Source of the DNA: Imbroritus primus
GTDB lineage: Bacteria; Pseudomonadota; Gammaproteobacteria; Burkholderiales; Burkholderiaceae
DNA: 64,000 nucleotides
Direction: 5' to 3'
Assembly: GCA_000272025.2 (NCBI GenBank)
Contig: AKCV02000023.1
Location: forward strand, 96,808 to 160,807
The stretch's first letter is position 1. Every line of letters starts with the position of its first letter. The notes beneath the pieces were generated by a model. That model worked only from the letters and a program-made list of their open reading frames with translations, had not been told where the DNA came from and did no database searches. Of this stretch, positions 1 to 9,922 are shown piece after piece. A program made the position numbers and the translations under genes.

Positions 1-606
1 GCCGATGAGTGCATTGACAAGGGTCGACTTGCCAACGTTGGGGCGGCCCACGATGGCGATCTTGATACCTTGCGTGCCGTCATCCGGTTCTTCCGCCAGT
101 TCGGGTTTCTGCTGGATGGCCAGATCGATGGCTTCGTCGACAAGTTCGGCAACACCATCGCCATGTGCAGCGGAAATCACGAGCGGATCGCCCAGGCCGA
201 GTTCGTAGAAATCCGCCGTGACCGAGGAATATTTCATGCCCTCGGCCTTGTTCACGACCAGCATGACCTGCCGCCCCGTCTTGCGCAGGTAGTCGGCGAT
301 CACGCGGTCCTGCGGGGCGAGCCCGAGCCGCCCGTCCACGATGAACACCACCGTATCGGCTTCCACCACGGCCTGGCGCGTCTGCTTGGCCATCTCGGCC
401 ATGATGCCGTCCTTGGCGACCGGCTCGAAACCGCCGGTGTCGATCACAATGAACGGACGCTCGCCGATCCGGCCCTCGCCATAATGGCGATCGCGGGTCA
501 GCCCGGGCAGGTCGGCCACGAGCGCGTCCCGCGAGCGGGTCAAGCGATTGAACAGGGTCGATTTGCCAACGTTCGGCCGACCGACGAGTGCGATAACTGG
601 TTTCAT
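1..606 (-). CDS. der: Ribosome assembly GTPase Der (EngA), 3' end outside window
   Basis: Der/EngA is an essential GTPase with two tandem G domains that acts in 50S subunit maturation. The 202 codons present start [16 protein letters not shown], the P-loop of the first G domain. A second GRPNVGKS P-loop is encoded at about 25-57, so the second G domain has just begun and the C-terminal KH-like domain lies beyond the left edge. It is the last gene of the ndk-to-der run, about 115 bases after bamB. The ATG at 604-606 has no Shine-Dalgarno sequence directly before it; a strong hairpin (618-647) occupies that place. The identification is firm. Confidence 0.97.
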   Translation of the reverse strand, partial: MKPVIALVGRPNVGKSTLFNRLTRSRDALVADLPGLTRDRHYGEGRIGERPFIVIDTGGFEPVAKDGIMAEMAKQTRQAVVEADTVVFIVDGRLGLAPQDRVIADYLRKTGRQVMLVVNKAEGMKYSSVTADFYELGLGDPLVISAAHGDGVAELVDEAIDLAIQQKPELAEEPDDGTQGIKIAIVGRPNVGKSTLVNALIG

Positions 607-617
607 GCAAAAACGGC

Positions 618-647
618 AATGGGGGCGGCTTGGTCACCGCCCCCATT
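618..647 (-). promoter_or_regulatory. Hairpin with T-run just upstream of der start
   Basis: Read on the minus strand, an 11-bp perfect stem (AATGGGGGCGG / CCGCCCCCATT) with an 8-base loop is followed by GCCGTTTTTGC and then the der ATG. An AAGGA ribosome-binding-like sequence lies just before the stem, and none lies between stem and ATG. It could be a terminator or attenuator after bamB, or a folded spacer that brings the AAGGA close to the start codon. The structure is seen in the sequence; the function is inferred. Confidence 0.6.
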
Positions 648-720
648 GTTCCTTATAAATCGTTGATGTCGCCATCTTACCCGGCCTCGGCCAGGCAGAC
701 GGCGGACATATGGCGGAATG

Positions 721-1875
721 TCAGTTGGGTACGAACGCGTACAGGTTGCCGTCCTTGGTCTGGACCACCACGGACTGGCCGCTCACCACGGGGGCCGAGG
801 CGATGGCACTGCCATCGGTCTTCATCCGCGCCACGAATTTGCCATCCTGGCGGGCAAAGAAATGCACCTGCCCCTGGTAGTCGCCGGCGATGACCACATT
901 ACCAATGGCCAGCGGCGCCCCCAGGCGACGCCACAGCAGCGCATCGTTCTTCCATGCTTCCTTGCCATCGGCCTGGCTCATACCAGTCATGACGGACTGC
1001 TCGGTGCTTGCGAACAGCATGCCAGCTTCCGCGCTCACCCCTGTCGGGGACGAGAAATCACGGGTCCAGCGCGGTGCGCCGGTCGCCAGGTCAAAACAGC
1101 CGACCCGCCCCTGAAAGGCCACGGCACAGACTTCCTGGCCGCTCACCACCGGCATGCCGGTCACGTCGTTCAAGCGCTCGATCTCCGACACGCCTTTCGG
1201 ATACGATACTGTCGTTTCCCAGCGCAGCGAGCCGTTGTTCAGGCCGAGGTAGCCCAGCTTGCCACCCGGGAAGCCGGTGACGATCCCCTCACCGGCGAAC
1301 ACCATACCCATCGGAGAACGCAGGTTCAGGGCCGACTGGGTGCGCTGGTTGATCCAGCGGCGCTCGCCGCTGGCGGCATCGAGCCCGATGATACGGGTAT
1401 CGGTCGTGCGCACGACCACGAGGCCGTGCCCCACCAGCGGGGACGACAGCACCTCACCATTCACTGAGGCCTTCCAGATCTGCTTACCGGACGCATCGAA
1501 CGCGAAAACGAGGCCCTTCTCACCAGCCACGGCTGTGACCTTGCCGTCGCTACCAGGACCCGAGGTCAGGTCCACGTCCGTCTTGGCCTGCCAGATCGCC
1601 TTGCCGCTCGCCGCATCGAATGCGGCCACGTTGCCGCTGGCGGACGATGCGTACACCGCGTTACCCACGACGGCGGGCTGGAGCGTGAAGCGACCCATCT
1701 TGCCCACACTCGCGCTCCACACCTGGCGAACCGCCAGCGTCGCGTCGATCGGCTTCAACTCGGCCGGCTGGCGCTTGTCGTTCTTGCTCCACAGCGAACA
1801 CCCTGAAACAGCCGCCGCCACCATCACGGCGGAAAGGGTCACACGCATTGCCGGCACCGCAAAAGCTCGCTTCAT
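721..1875 (-). CDS. bamB: Outer membrane assembly lipoprotein BamB
   Basis: BamB is the beta-propeller lipoprotein of the BAM complex that inserts beta-barrel proteins into the outer membrane. The 384-residue product starts [12 protein letters not shown], has a signal sequence ending in the lipobox VSGC, and then carries repeated PQQ-like propeller blades (for example [17 protein letters not shown] and [14 protein letters not shown]). An in-frame start 15 codons upstream would bury the signal peptide, so ATG 1873-1875 is chosen. It lies 48 bases after yfgM and before der, the order usual in betaproteobacteria. Confidence 0.96.
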   Translation of the reverse strand: MKRAFAVPAMRVTLSAVMVAAAVSGCSLWSKNDKRQPAELKPIDATLAVRQVWSASVGKMGRFTLQPAVVGNAVYASSASGNVAAFDAASGKAIWQAKTDVDLTSGPGSDGKVTAVAGEKGLVFAFDASGKQIWKASVNGEVLSSPLVGHGLVVVRTTDTRIIGLDAASGERRWINQRTQSALNLRSPMGMVFAGEGIVTGFPGGKLGYLGLNNGSLRWETTVSYPKGVSEIERLNDVTGMPVVSGQEVCAVAFQGRVGCFDLATGAPRWTRDFSSPTGVSAEAGMLFASTEQSVMTGMSQADGKEAWKNDALLWRRLGAPLAIGNVVIAGDYQGQVHFFARQDGKFVARMKTDGSAIASAPVVSGQSVVVQTKDGNLYAFVPN

Positions 1876-1923
1876 GAATCGTTCCCTATCAGGATTGAAC
1901 TGTACGTCAGGCATCGCCACACA

Positions 1924-2559
1924 TCAGGCGTCGCCCAGGGCATCCAGCTTGAACTGGATCAGCTGGCGGGCCGTTCCCTGGTCCTTGCCGGCGGCTTCGA
2001 GCGCCTCACGGTAGGCGGTACGGGCCTCCGCGGCCTTGCCCTGCGCCGCGTACAGATCGCCGCGGCGGTCGGCCACCACGCCGGCAAAGGCCGCCGGAGG
2101 TTTGTCTTGCAGCAGGGCCAGCCCTTCGTCATAGGCTTTCTCATCGAGCAGCACACCGGCCAGGCGCACGCGCGCCAGCACTCGGTACTCCTCACGCTTG
2201 GCATGTTCCGCGGCCCACTTCAGATGGCTTTTTGCCGTCGCCAGGTCACCGGCGTCATACAGCGCGCGGGCCGCCAGCAAGGCGGTCATTTCGCCATAGG
2301 CGGTCTTGCCATACTTTTCCTGCATGTCGGCGGCGGACCGCCTGATCCGCTCGGCATCGCGTGCCTCGACTGCTTTCTGCACCTGCTCATACAGCAGTGC
2401 AGCGTCGGTGGCCTGCTTGCGCTGCCACCAGTTCCAGCCATTCCAGCCGGCCAGCGCCAGCATGACCACGAGCAGCACGGATGTGATCCAGCCACCGTTC
2501 TTCTGCCACCATGCCTTGACGCTATCCAGCTTTTCCTGTTCTTCGAGATCGTAGGCCAT
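1924..2559 (-). CDS. yfgM: YfgM-type ancillary SecYEG translocon subunit
   Basis: This 211-residue inner-membrane protein begins MAYDLEEQEKLDSVKAWW. It has one transmembrane segment (roughly residues 24-46) and a periplasmic tetratricopeptide-like region rich in Ala and Glu. In E. coli the homologue binds the PpiD chaperone and SecYEG and helps hand proteins to periplasmic chaperones. It lies between hisS and bamB, as in many proteobacteria. Family assignment rests on the N-terminal motif, length and neighbours. Confidence 0.9.
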   Translation of the reverse strand: MAYDLEEQEKLDSVKAWWQKNGGWITSVLLVVMLALAGWNGWNWWQRKQATDAALLYEQVQKAVEARDAERIRRSAADMQEKYGKTAYGEMTALLAARALYDAGDLATAKSHLKWAAEHAKREEYRVLARVRLAGVLLDEKAYDEGLALLQDKPPAAFAGVVADRRGDLYAAQGKAAEARTAYREALEAAGKDQGTARQLIQFKLDALGDA

Positions 2560-2637
2560 ATTACCGTGCTAGTTTGATCAATCAGACTTCCGTATGCCGC
2601 CGGCTTCGTCGCCGGCCAGCCCCCCACGCTGCGGAAT

Positions 2638-3948
2638 TTATTCGTCGGCGCCGACCATGGCGTCGATGATATGGTCGACCAAGGCAGGCATCGGCACCGT
2701 CGCTTGCGTGGCAGCCCGCAGGTCCTTCACCTGGACGACGCCAGCCGCGATTTCATCGCCGCCAATGATAACCGCATAGGCCGCGCCACTGGCATCGGCG
2801 CGCTTCATCTGTGACTTGAAACTGCCGCTCGTGCCATCTGCAGTGCAATGCAGGATGACGTCGAGGCCGGCGTCACGCAGCCGCTCGCCGGCCAGCATGG
2901 CCTCGCGCTGTGCTTCCTCGCCCTGGTGCACGACGTAGACATCGCACCCGGGCGCATCCGGCACCAGGTTTTCTTCGCGCATCAGTTCGATGATGCGCTC
3001 CACGCCCATGGCCCAGCCACAGGCCGGCGCCGGCTTGCCGCCAATCATCTCGACCAGCGGATCATAGCGGCCGCCACCGGCAATGGTGCCCTGTGCGCCA
3101 AGTTTGTCGGTCACCCACTCGAATACCGTAAGGTTGTAGTAATCGAGGCCGCGCACCAGGCGGGGATTGATGGTGAACGGAATATTGTTGGCCTTGAGCA
3201 GTTCCTGCACGCGCTCGAAATGGCGCAGCGATTCCGAGCCGAGATAGTCGATCAACTTCGGCGCGCCAGCCGCCATCTCCTGCAAGGCCGGATTCTTGGT
3301 ATCGAGCACACGCAGCGGATTCGTATACAGGCGGCGCTTGCCGTCCTCGTCGAGTATGTCCTGGAATTTTTCCAGATAGGCGATCAGGTCACGCCGGTGC
3401 GCAGCACGTTCTTCCGACTGGCCCAGCGAGTTGAGCTGGAGCTGCACGCCGACGAGGCCCAGGTCGTCCCAGAGGCGCTGGCACATCATGATAATTTCGG
3501 CATCGATGTCCGGACCCGCGAATCCGAGCGCTTCGGCGCCAACCTGATGGAACTGGCGGTAGCGGCCGCGCTGCGGACGCTCGTGCCGGAACATCGGGCC
3601 GGTATACCACAGCCGCTTGGGGCCGTCGTACAGCAGGTTGTGTTCGATAGTGGCACGGACTGCCGCTGCGGTTCCTTCAGGGCGCAGCGTCAGGTGTTCG
3701 CCATTGAGCGCATCGGTAAAGGAATACATCTCTTTTTCAACGATGTCGGTCACTTCGCCGATGCCTCGCACGAACAGCTGGGTATGCTCGACGATCGGGG
3801 TGCGGATCTGCTGGTAACCGTACGCCCGCAGCATGCTGCGCACGGCGCTTTCGAAGTGTTCCCACAGCGGTGCATCGGCGGGCAGCATGTCGTTCATGCC
3901 TTTGACGCCGGAAAGCTTTTGCGCACGCGCCTGGACTGGCTCTGTCAT
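2638..3948 (-). CDS. hisS: Histidyl-tRNA synthetase
   Basis: This class II aminoacyl-tRNA synthetase charges tRNA-His. The product is 436 residues, the usual length. It shows class II motif 2 around [21 protein letters not shown] (cut short here to its recognisable core [11 protein letters not shown]), the histidine-binding [15 protein letters not shown] region, and a C-terminal anticodon-binding domain ([16 protein letters not shown]). The ATG at 3946-3948 follows ispG by 53 bases, and the gene appears co-transcribed with its neighbours. Confidence 0.98.
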   Translation of the reverse strand: MTEPVQARAQKLSGVKGMNDMLPADAPLWEHFESAVRSMLRAYGYQQIRTPIVEHTQLFVRGIGEVTDIVEKEMYSFTDALNGEHLTLRPEGTAAAVRATIEHNLLYDGPKRLWYTGPMFRHERPQRGRYRQFHQVGAEALGFAGPDIDAEIIMMCQRLWDDLGLVGVQLQLNSLGQSEERAAHRRDLIAYLEKFQDILDEDGKRRLYTNPLRVLDTKNPALQEMAAGAPKLIDYLGSESLRHFERVQELLKANNIPFTINPRLVRGLDYYNLTVFEWVTDKLGAQGTIAGGGRYDPLVEMIGGKPAPACGWAMGVERIIELMREENLVPDAPGCDVYVVHQGEEAQREAMLAGERLRDAGLDVILHCTADGTSGSFKSQMKRADASGAAYAVIIGGDEIAAGVVQVKDLRAATQATVPMPALVDHIIDAMVGADE

Positions 3949-4001
3949 GATTTGCAGGTTCTATTGATTATTCAGTTGAGCGAAACGTCTACGCGGGCCG
4001 G

Positions 4002-5309
4002 CTACGCCGCAGCATCGCTGCCGGCTGCATCATGCTGCCCGTAGCGGCGTTTCACATAGTCATCGACGATCGCCTGGAATTCCTCGGCAATACGTTCACC
4101 GCGCAAGGTCTTGACCTTGACGCCATCGACAAACACGGGAGCGGCCGGCGACTCGCCCGAACCCGGCAGCGAGATACCGATATTCGCGTGCTTGCTTTCA
4201 CCGGGGCCGTTGACAATGCAGCCCATCACGGCCACATCCATTTCCTCGACACCGGGATACAGTGTTTTCCATTGCGGCATCTGCTGGCGCAGATAACTCT
4301 GGATACTCGCCGCCAGCTCCTGGAACACCGTGCTGGTGGTCCGTCCGCAGCCGGGACAGGCAATGACCATGGGCGTGAAGTTGCGCAGGCCCATGGTCTG
4401 CAGGATCTCCTGCCCGACAATCACCTCGTTTTCGCGCGGCGCCCCGGGTTCCGGCGTCAGCGAGATCCGGATGGTATCGCCGATGCCTTCCTGCAGCAGC
4501 ACGGAGAGCGCAGCGGTCGACGCCACGATGCCTTTGCTGCCCATGCCGGCTTCGGTCAGGCCGAGATGGAGCGCATAGTCGCAGCGCTGGGCCAGTTCAC
4601 GGTAGACCGCGATCAGGTCTTGCACGGCCGAAACCTTGCATGACAGGATGATCTGTCCGCCCGGCAAGCCAATGTCTTCAGCGCGGCGCGCCGACTCAAT
4701 GGCCGAAGTGATCAATGCCTCGATCATCACGCTTTGTGCCGGCCACGGCGTGGCACGCGCGGCATTCTCGTCCATCACACGTGCTAGCAGGTCCTGGTCG
4801 AGGCTACCCCAATTGACACCAATACGCACCGGCTTGTCGTAGCGGCAGGCGATCTCGATCATCTGGCTGAATTGCAGATCACGCTTGGCGCCCTTGCCCA
4901 CGTTGCCCGGATTGATGCGGTACTTGGACAGCGCCTGTGCACAGGCCGGAAAATCCTTCAGCAGCGTATGACCGTTGTAGTGAAAATCGCCGACCAGCGG
5001 TACGTCGATGCCCATGCGGTCAAGCTGCTCACGGATTGCGGGCACCGCCGCCGCTGCCTCGGGCGTATTCACGGTCAGGCGCACGAGTTCGGAGCCGGCA
5101 CGCGCCAGGTCCTTCACCTGGATCGCCGTGCCAATCACGTCAACCGTATCGGTGTTGGTCATCGACTGCACACGCACCGGTGCATCGCCGCCGATCGTGA
5201 CCAGCCGCTCTCCCCAACGCACCTCGGCCATGCGCGAACGGCGGCGTGGCAGCGGACCTGGCAAGGTCGGCTGGCACTGGTTCGGGCGGGAGGTGTCCTG
5301 CTTCATCAT
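4002..5309 (-). CDS. ispG: 4-hydroxy-3-methylbut-2-enyl diphosphate synthase (IspG/GcpE)
   Basis: IspG carries out the penultimate step of the MEP isoprenoid pathway, a reductive ring opening of MEcPP with a [4Fe-4S] cluster. The 435-residue product has the cluster cysteines in ACPGCGR and [10 protein letters not shown], and the N-terminal TIM-barrel motif VQSMTNTDT. An upstream in-frame TTG at 5345 exists, but the tandem ATGATG at 5304-5309 is more likely. No strong ribosome-binding site precedes either. It sits 47 bases after rodZ, an arrangement common in proteobacteria. Confidence 0.96.
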   Translation of the reverse strand: MMKQDTSRPNQCQPTLPGPLPRRRSRMAEVRWGERLVTIGGDAPVRVQSMTNTDTVDVIGTAIQVKDLARAGSELVRLTVNTPEAAAAVPAIREQLDRMGIDVPLVGDFHYNGHTLLKDFPACAQALSKYRINPGNVGKGAKRDLQFSQMIEIACRYDKPVRIGVNWGSLDQDLLARVMDENAARATPWPAQSVMIEALITSAIESARRAEDIGLPGGQIILSCKVSAVQDLIAVYRELAQRCDYALHLGLTEAGMGSKGIVASTAALSVLLQEGIGDTIRISLTPEPGAPRENEVIVGQEILQTMGLRNFTPMVIACPGCGRTTSTVFQELAASIQSYLRQQMPQWKTLYPGVEEMDVAVMGCIVNGPGESKHANIGISLPGSGESPAAPVFVDGVKVKTLRGERIAEEFQAIVDDYVKRRYGQHDAAGSDAAA

Positions 5310-5356
5310 CGACTCGATCGTTATCTGGTGGTGAGTGCGGTACAACTCTGCAATGC

Positions 5357-6343
5357 TTACTGCGGCAATTTCATGCGCGCGACGTTGTTGCGGGCAAACT
5401 GGCTGATGTCGACAGACTGGCCTCCCACCTTCAAGGCTGCCACGCCACGTGCATTGCCGAATACGAAGCTGTACGGCGCTGTACCGGACAATACCTGTTC
5501 TTCGCCGGCACGCGCGGTACCGGAGGCAATGACCTTGCCGCCATGGTCACGCACTTCGTACCATACGGGTTCGGAAAACTGCATGACAATATCACCGGCC
5601 GCTGTCACAGCTGCCGTCGGCGTTGCCGCGGCGACCGGAGCCGCGCTGGCATCGGATGCGGATGCCGCGACCGGTGCGGATGCGCCCTGCTGCAGAGCTG
5701 CCGCAGGAAGCAGCGTCGCGACGGTGCCCGGCTCATTCGCTCCATTCGCTCCATTCGCTCCATTCGCTCCATTCGCTCCAGGCGGTGCAGCTTCAGGCAC
5801 TGGCGTGGCCGTCACGGCGACGGTATCGAGCACATCGCTCTGTCCGGCAAGCCAGCCGCGCATGCGATCGAGACTGAACAGCAGCACGGCGCACACAGCG
5901 ATCAACGCCAGGGCAATCCACAGCCAGCGCAGCCGGAATGCCGGACGATCCATGGAACTGCGGCCGCTGAATTTCTGGCCAAGTCCTGTTTCCGGACGCA
6001 GTCCGAGTGTGGCTTGCGCAGTCGGGCTTTTCAGCCGTGCCGGCAAATCGCCCAGATCGACATCGAGGACGCGCCCATAGGCGCGCATGAGGCCTTGCGC
6101 GAACGTTACGTCCAGCAGGCCATCGAGATCGCCTTTTTCCACCAGGGCCAGTCGTGCCACGGGAACCTTGAGGCGCACACTGATCTCGTCCAGCGGCAGT
6201 TGCTGCGCGAGGCGCGCTTCCTGCAACATCGCACCGATGGTCTTAGCGATATCCGCCGCCGATCCGGCCTGCGCAGACGCGGAGGATACTGTGCCGGCTG
6301 TTTCGCCTGTCAGTCCTGCCTTGTCCGGCCCCTGTTCACTCAT
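5357..6343 (-). CDS. rodZ: RodZ-like cytoskeletal membrane protein with HTH domain
   Basis: RodZ links the MreB cytoskeleton to the cell-wall machinery. The 328-residue product has an N-terminal HTH_25 domain (about residues 36-100), one transmembrane helix (about 139-158) and a periplasmic C-terminal DUF4115-type domain ([16 protein letters not shown]). Between the last two lies an Ala/Pro/Thr-rich linker that contains five exact Asn-Gly-Ala repeats (about 189-203). Its start overlaps the pilF stop by 8 bases. A GAGGGG ribosome-binding sequence precedes the ATG. Confidence 0.93.
   Translation of the reverse strand: MSEQGPDKAGLTGETAGTVSSASAQAGSAADIAKTIGAMLQEARLAQQLPLDEISVRLKVPVARLALVEKGDLDGLLDVTFAQGLMRAYGRVLDVDLGDLPARLKSPTAQATLGLRPETGLGQKFSGRSSMDRPAFRLRWLWIALALIAVCAVLLFSLDRMRGWLAGQSDVLDTVAVTATPVPEAAPPGANGANGANGANGANEPGTVATLLPAAALQQGASAPVAASASDASAAPVAAATPTAAVTAAGDIVMQFSEPVWYEVRDHGGKVIASGTARAGEEQVLSGTAPYSFVFGNARGVAALKVGGQSVDISQFARNNVARMKLPQ
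5734..5778 (-). repeat. Five tandem 9-bp units inside rodZ
   Basis: The plus strand shows CATTCGCTC five times in a row without mismatch. On the coding strand each unit adds Asn-Gly-Ala in frame, so copy-number change by slippage would lengthen or shorten the RodZ periplasmic linker without breaking the gene. Confidence 0.95.
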
Positions 6344-7124
6344 CCCATGCCCCTCGCTCGAAAGCCGCCAGCTCCCGCGAATCCGGGAAGCTGCGGCGCA
6401 ATTGTTCCGTCAAAGCATCCTGCAGGCGTCGATCGTCCAGGCGATGTGCGATGCGCGCGCCCAGCCAGAGCGATTCGGCATTCGCAAAACGAGGATCCTG
6501 ATTGACCCGCATGATGAATGGGCGAGCCGTACCGGCATCGCCTCGCTTGTAATACAGGGCCGCCAGATTGGTATTGGCGACCGGATTGCGTTCATCCAGA
6601 TAATGTGCACGCAGCAAGGCGCGCTCGGCATTGGCGACATCGCCATTGCGCAGATGGCACAAGCCCAGATTGATCATCGGCTTGGTGACCCCGCCAGCCG
6701 ACGGCGAACCGATCGCCTTGTCCAGCATCGCCACCGCTTCCTGGTAGCGGTTGGTCCCGCACAGGAACCAGCCGTAGTTACTCAGCAGGTCGCCATCAGT
6801 GGGCTTGGCGGACAGGGCGCGCCGGAAATTGTCCTCGGCCAGCTGCGGCTCGCGCAGGTTCATGTAGGCCAGCGCGCGGATGTGGTATGCGTCGGGCAAC
6901 GAGGAATCGAGCGCCAGCGCCTTGTTGACTTCGTCGAGCGCCACCGAGAACTGGCTGGCTTCGAGATACGTCGCCGCCAGCTGCAGGCGGATGGCGGCGC
7001 GGCGCGCGACATCGGTTTGTGGTGACAGGGAATCCTGACCTTGTGCCGTGGTTTGCGGCCCGGTGGCACCACATGCGGACAGCAGCGCTGCTGCCAGGAA
7101 AGCCATTACCCCTGCACGATTCAT
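6336..7124 (-). CDS. pilF: Type IV pilus biogenesis lipoprotein PilF (PilW family)
   Basis: This TPR lipoprotein acts as the pilotin for the PilQ secretin of type IV pili. The 262-residue product has a lipoprotein signal with lipobox LLSAC (Cys18), then about five tetratricopeptide repeats (for example [20 protein letters not shown]). Its ATG overlaps the rlmN stop in an ATGA junction, and its 3' end overlaps rodZ, so the three genes look translationally coupled. Confidence 0.93.
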   Translation of the reverse strand: MNRAGVMAFLAAALLSACGATGPQTTAQGQDSLSPQTDVARRAAIRLQLAATYLEASQFSVALDEVNKALALDSSLPDAYHIRALAYMNLREPQLAEDNFRRALSAKPTDGDLLSNYGWFLCGTNRYQEAVAMLDKAIGSPSAGGVTKPMINLGLCHLRNGDVANAERALLRAHYLDERNPVANTNLAALYYKRGDAGTARPFIMRVNQDPRFANAESLWLGARIAHRLDDRRLQDALTEQLRRSFPDSRELAAFERGAWDE

Positions 7125-8293
7125 GCGGGCCGCACCTCGTGTGATGGTTGTCCGTCCGTGTCTGCCACAGCTGCGGCCACAGGCACGATCGGCGTGATCG
7201 GACCGAACTTGCCGCGCTCCGCGAGGCGCGTGCGATCCTTGACGTCGCCGGCCAACTGACCGCAGGCCGCGTCGATATCGTCCCCGCGTGTCTTGCGGAT
7301 GGTGGTCACGATGCCGGCATCGATCAGCACCTGCCCGAAGCGGCGGATCTGCTCATTGTTCGAGCGCTTCAGCCCGGACTCGGGGAACGGATTGAACGGA
7401 ATCAGGTTGAACTTGCATGGCACATCGGCCACGAGTGCCACCAGCTCGCGCGCATGTGCGATGGAGTCGTTCACGCCATCGAGCATGCAGTATTCGAACG
7501 TGATGAAATCACGCGGCGCAAAGGCAAGATAGCGCCGGCAGGCTGCCATCAGCTCGGCCAGCGGATACTTCTTGTTGAGCGGCACCAGCACATCGCGCAG
7601 CGCATCGTTCGAGGCGTGCAGCGAGACCGCGAGCGCCACCGGCAGGTCGCGCGCCAGGCGGTCGATCATTGGTACCACGCCGGAGGTGGACAAGGTCACG
7701 CGGCGCCGCGACAGCCCATAGGCATTGTCGTCAAGCATCAGCCGCATGGCCGTGACGACCGGCTCGTAATTGAGCAGCGGCTCGCCCATGCCCATCATGA
7801 CCACATTGGTGATCACGCGCGGATCCTTCGGCCCGCGCCCCAGCCGGGCACGCATGGCGAACTCGGCCATCCACAGTTGGCCGATGATCTCGCCGGCCGT
7901 CAGGTTACGGCTGAAGCCCTGCTTGCCCGTCGAGCAGAAGCGGCAATTCACCGCGCAGCCGGCTTGCGAGGACACGCACAGCGTGCCGCGCGTTTCCTCG
8001 GGAATATAGACCGTCTCGACCGCATTGCCACCGCCGACATCGATCAGCCACTTGCGTGTGCCGTCGGATGAGATATGGTCGGTGATCGCCTGCGGCGTCC
8101 GGATTTCGGCACGCGTCGCCAGCTTCTCGCGCAGCGAGCGGGCCAGATCGGTCATGCCATCGAAGTTATCCGCGCCGGACTGGTGGATCCAGCGCTGCAG
8201 CTGACGCGCCCGGAACGGCTTCTCCCCGAGCTGGCCGCAATACGCAGCCAGACCGTCCGCATCGAAATCGAGCAGGTTGACGAGAGAAGACAT
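7121..8293 (-). CDS. rlmN: Dual-specificity 23S rRNA/tRNA adenine-C2 methyltransferase RlmN
   Basis: RlmN is a radical-SAM enzyme that methylates C2 of A2503 in 23S rRNA and A37 in some tRNAs. The 390-residue product has the cluster motif CxxxCxxC in CAVNCRFC (Cys113, 117, 120), the GMGEPLLNY motif, and the C-terminal catalytic Cys region [11 protein letters not shown]. The ATG at 8291-8293 (MSSLVNLL) fits the family. A GTG four codons upstream (8305) is possible. Neither start has a clear ribosome-binding site. Confidence 0.97.
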   Translation of the reverse strand: MSSLVNLLDFDADGLAAYCGQLGEKPFRARQLQRWIHQSGADNFDGMTDLARSLREKLATRAEIRTPQAITDHISSDGTRKWLIDVGGGNAVETVYIPEETRGTLCVSSQAGCAVNCRFCSTGKQGFSRNLTAGEIIGQLWMAEFAMRARLGRGPKDPRVITNVVMMGMGEPLLNYEPVVTAMRLMLDDNAYGLSRRRVTLSTSGVVPMIDRLARDLPVALAVSLHASNDALRDVLVPLNKKYPLAELMAACRRYLAFAPRDFITFEYCMLDGVNDSIAHARELVALVADVPCKFNLIPFNPFPESGLKRSNNEQIRRFGQVLIDAGIVTTIRKTRGDDIDAACGQLAGDVKDRTRLAERGKFGPITPIVPVAAAVADTDGQPSHEVRPA

Positions 8294-8339
8294 GTCCGTG
8301 GGCACTTCAGTGAGCGTTTTTCCGTTAGGAAATGGACGA

Positions 8340-8765
8340 TCAGCGGCTGTAAACGTTCATTCCGGGGAAGAAGAAAGCAACTTCCACGGCAGCGGTTTCA
8401 GCGGCGTCCGAGCCGTGCACGGCGTTGGCGTCGATGCTGTCGGCGAAATCAGCGCGGATCGTGCCTTTCTCGGCCTTCTTCGGATCGGTGGCGCCCATCA
8501 GTTCGCGGTTCTTGGCGATGGCGTTCTCGCCTTCCAGCGCCTGGATCATCACCGGGCCGGAAACCATGAAGTCGACCAGATCCTTGAAGAACGGACGCTC
8601 CTTGTGCACAGCATAGAACTGTTCGGCTTCGCCGCGCGACAGGTGAACCATCTTGGCGGCGATCACCTTCAGACCGGCGCTTTCGAAACGGCTGTAGATC
8701 TGGCCGATCACGTTCTTTGCCACTGCGTCCGGCTTAATGATCGACAGGGTACGTTCGATAGCCAT
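8340..8765 (-). CDS. ndk: Nucleoside diphosphate kinase
   Basis: Ndk transfers the gamma phosphate between nucleoside triphosphates and diphosphates. The 141-residue product begins [15 protein letters not shown] and carries the active-site histidine His117 in [12 protein letters not shown] at about 8772-8775 precedes the ATG at 8763-8765, which rules out the four-codon upstream in-frame start. It is the first gene of the ndk-to-der run; a good promoter lies about 50 bases upstream (8812-8840). Confidence 0.98.
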   Translation of the reverse strand: MAIERTLSIIKPDAVAKNVIGQIYSRFESAGLKVIAAKMVHLSRGEAEQFYAVHKERPFFKDLVDFMVSGPVMIQALEGENAIAKNRELMGATDPKKAEKGTIRADFADSIDANAVHGSDAAETAAVEVAFFFPGMNVYSR

Positions 8766-8811
8766 AAAAAACTCCAAAAAATGAATGGGTTAGGTTTAAA
8801 TCAAGCTCGTG

Positions 8812-8840
8812 ATTCTAGCATGAACGCCGCAACAAATCAG
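8812..8840 (-). promoter_or_regulatory. Likely promoter of the ndk-rlmN-...-der run
   Basis: Minus strand: CTGATT at 8835-8840, a 17-base spacer, then TAGAAT at 8812-8817, with TGC directly before the -10 (extended -10). It is the only strong sigma-70-like match seen between ndk and the divergent gene at 9092. Confidence 0.55.
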
Positions 8841-9091
8841 CGTCAGACCGCGCTTTGGGCCGGTTTTGCCCGCACTTTTGCGGCATGCCGAACCGCACTG
8901 AAAAAAACTGAACTGCGACATGTCATTCCGTTCTAATCTGCAGCCATGCGTTTATGGCATCATGACGCGCACGGCGTTGGAATGAGGCGGATACGTCTCA
9001 AAAAAACCGGTACAGGTCTTGCAACGTAGCCATTCCGGCGCCACATTCGGGGTAATCGCGCCGCCCGGCGGTGCACAACAGGAGTCGACTG
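8841..9091. other. Intergenic region between ndk and the BI-1 gene
   Basis: This divergent spacer holds the ndk promoter at its left end and an AGGAG ribosome-binding site (9080-9084) for the plus-strand gene at its right end. I see no coding sequence, repeat or RNA gene between them. Confidence 0.6.
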
Positions 9092-9802
9092 ATGGACAAC
9101 AAAGTGAATCCCTATGGTTTCGGCCATGCTGGTTCCACGAGCACCAGCGTTGGGGAAGTCCGCAACCGCGTGTTGCGCAACACCTACTGGCTGCTCGCCA
9201 TTTCCATGGTGCCGACCGTGCTGGGCGCCTGGCTGGGCGTACAGATGGGGTTCTCGTTCTTCACGGGTAGCCCGTTCATTGGCTTCATTGTCTTCATGGC
9301 GGTCGCCTTCGGGTTCTTCTTCGCCATCGAGAAATTCAAGAATAGCAGCATGGGCGTGGTGCTCCTGTTGGGCTTTACGTTCTTCATGGGCCTGATGCTG
9401 TCGCGCCTGATCGGCTACACGCTGGGCAGTTTCACGAACGGCGGTACGCTGATCATGACGGCATTTGGCGGCACCGCGGCCATCCTCACCGTCATGGCAT
9501 CGATTGCCACCACGACCAAGCGTGATTTCTCGGGCCTGGGCAAATGGCTGATGATGGGCGTGCTGCTGATCATCGTGGCGGCCGTCGCCAACATCTGGCT
9601 GCAGTTGCCGGCGCTGATGCTGACGATCTCGGTGCTGGCGATCGGCATTTTCTCGGCGTTCATCCTGTATGACGTGCAGCGCATCGTGAATGGCGGCGAA
9701 ACCAACTACATCACGGCCACGCTTGCCATCTACCTGAACGTGTACAACATCTTCACCAACCTGCTGGCCTTGCTGGGCGTATTCGGCGGCAACCGCGAAT
9801 AA
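9092..9802 (+). CDS. Bax inhibitor-1 / YccA family membrane protein
   Basis: A 236-residue, seven-helix inner-membrane protein of the BI-1 superfamily (YccA/YbhL). YccA of E. coli modulates FtsH proteolysis of SecY, and other members act as pH-sensitive Ca2+ leak channels; the role here is unknown. Recognisable features are closely spaced hydrophobic helices and the family C-terminus YDVQRIVNGGETNYI...IYLNVYNIFTNLLALLG. AGGAG precedes the ATG at 9092, so the seven-codon upstream extension is rejected. It is monocistronic and ends at a strong terminator. Confidence 0.93.
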   Translation: MDNKVNPYGFGHAGSTSTSVGEVRNRVLRNTYWLLAISMVPTVLGAWLGVQMGFSFFTGSPFIGFIVFMAVAFGFFFAIEKFKNSSMGVVLLLGFTFFMGLMLSRLIGYTLGSFTNGGTLIMTAFGGTAAILTVMASIATTTKRDFSGLGKWLMMGVLLIIVAAVANIWLQLPALMLTISVLAIGIFSAFILYDVQRIVNGGETNYITATLAIYLNVYNIFTNLLALLGVFGGNRE

Positions 9803-9820
9803 CCCTCGTGCAGCAGATCA

Positions 9821-9850
9821 ACAAAAAGCCGGCTGAAGCCGGCTTTTTGT
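9821..9850. terminator. Bidirectional intrinsic terminator
   Basis: A perfect inverted repeat with arms ACAAAAAGCCGGCT / AGCCGGCTTTTTGT has T-runs on both strands. It lies between the plus-strand BI-1 gene (stop at 9802) and the convergent rlmD (stop at 9923), so it can serve both. Confidence 0.92.
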
Positions 9851-9922
9851 TTGGGTGCTGGAACGGAAAACCGCTTTGAGGCAATCAGTCTCTCCAGCTT
9901 CGTGCAGGCGGCTCCGCCCTGC

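Noticed and set aside
80..646. 188-codon open frame overlapping der on the same strand
   Set aside because: It begins inside the hairpin before der and overlaps the unmistakable Der reading frame; the translation is Arg/Pro-rich and without recognisable motifs.
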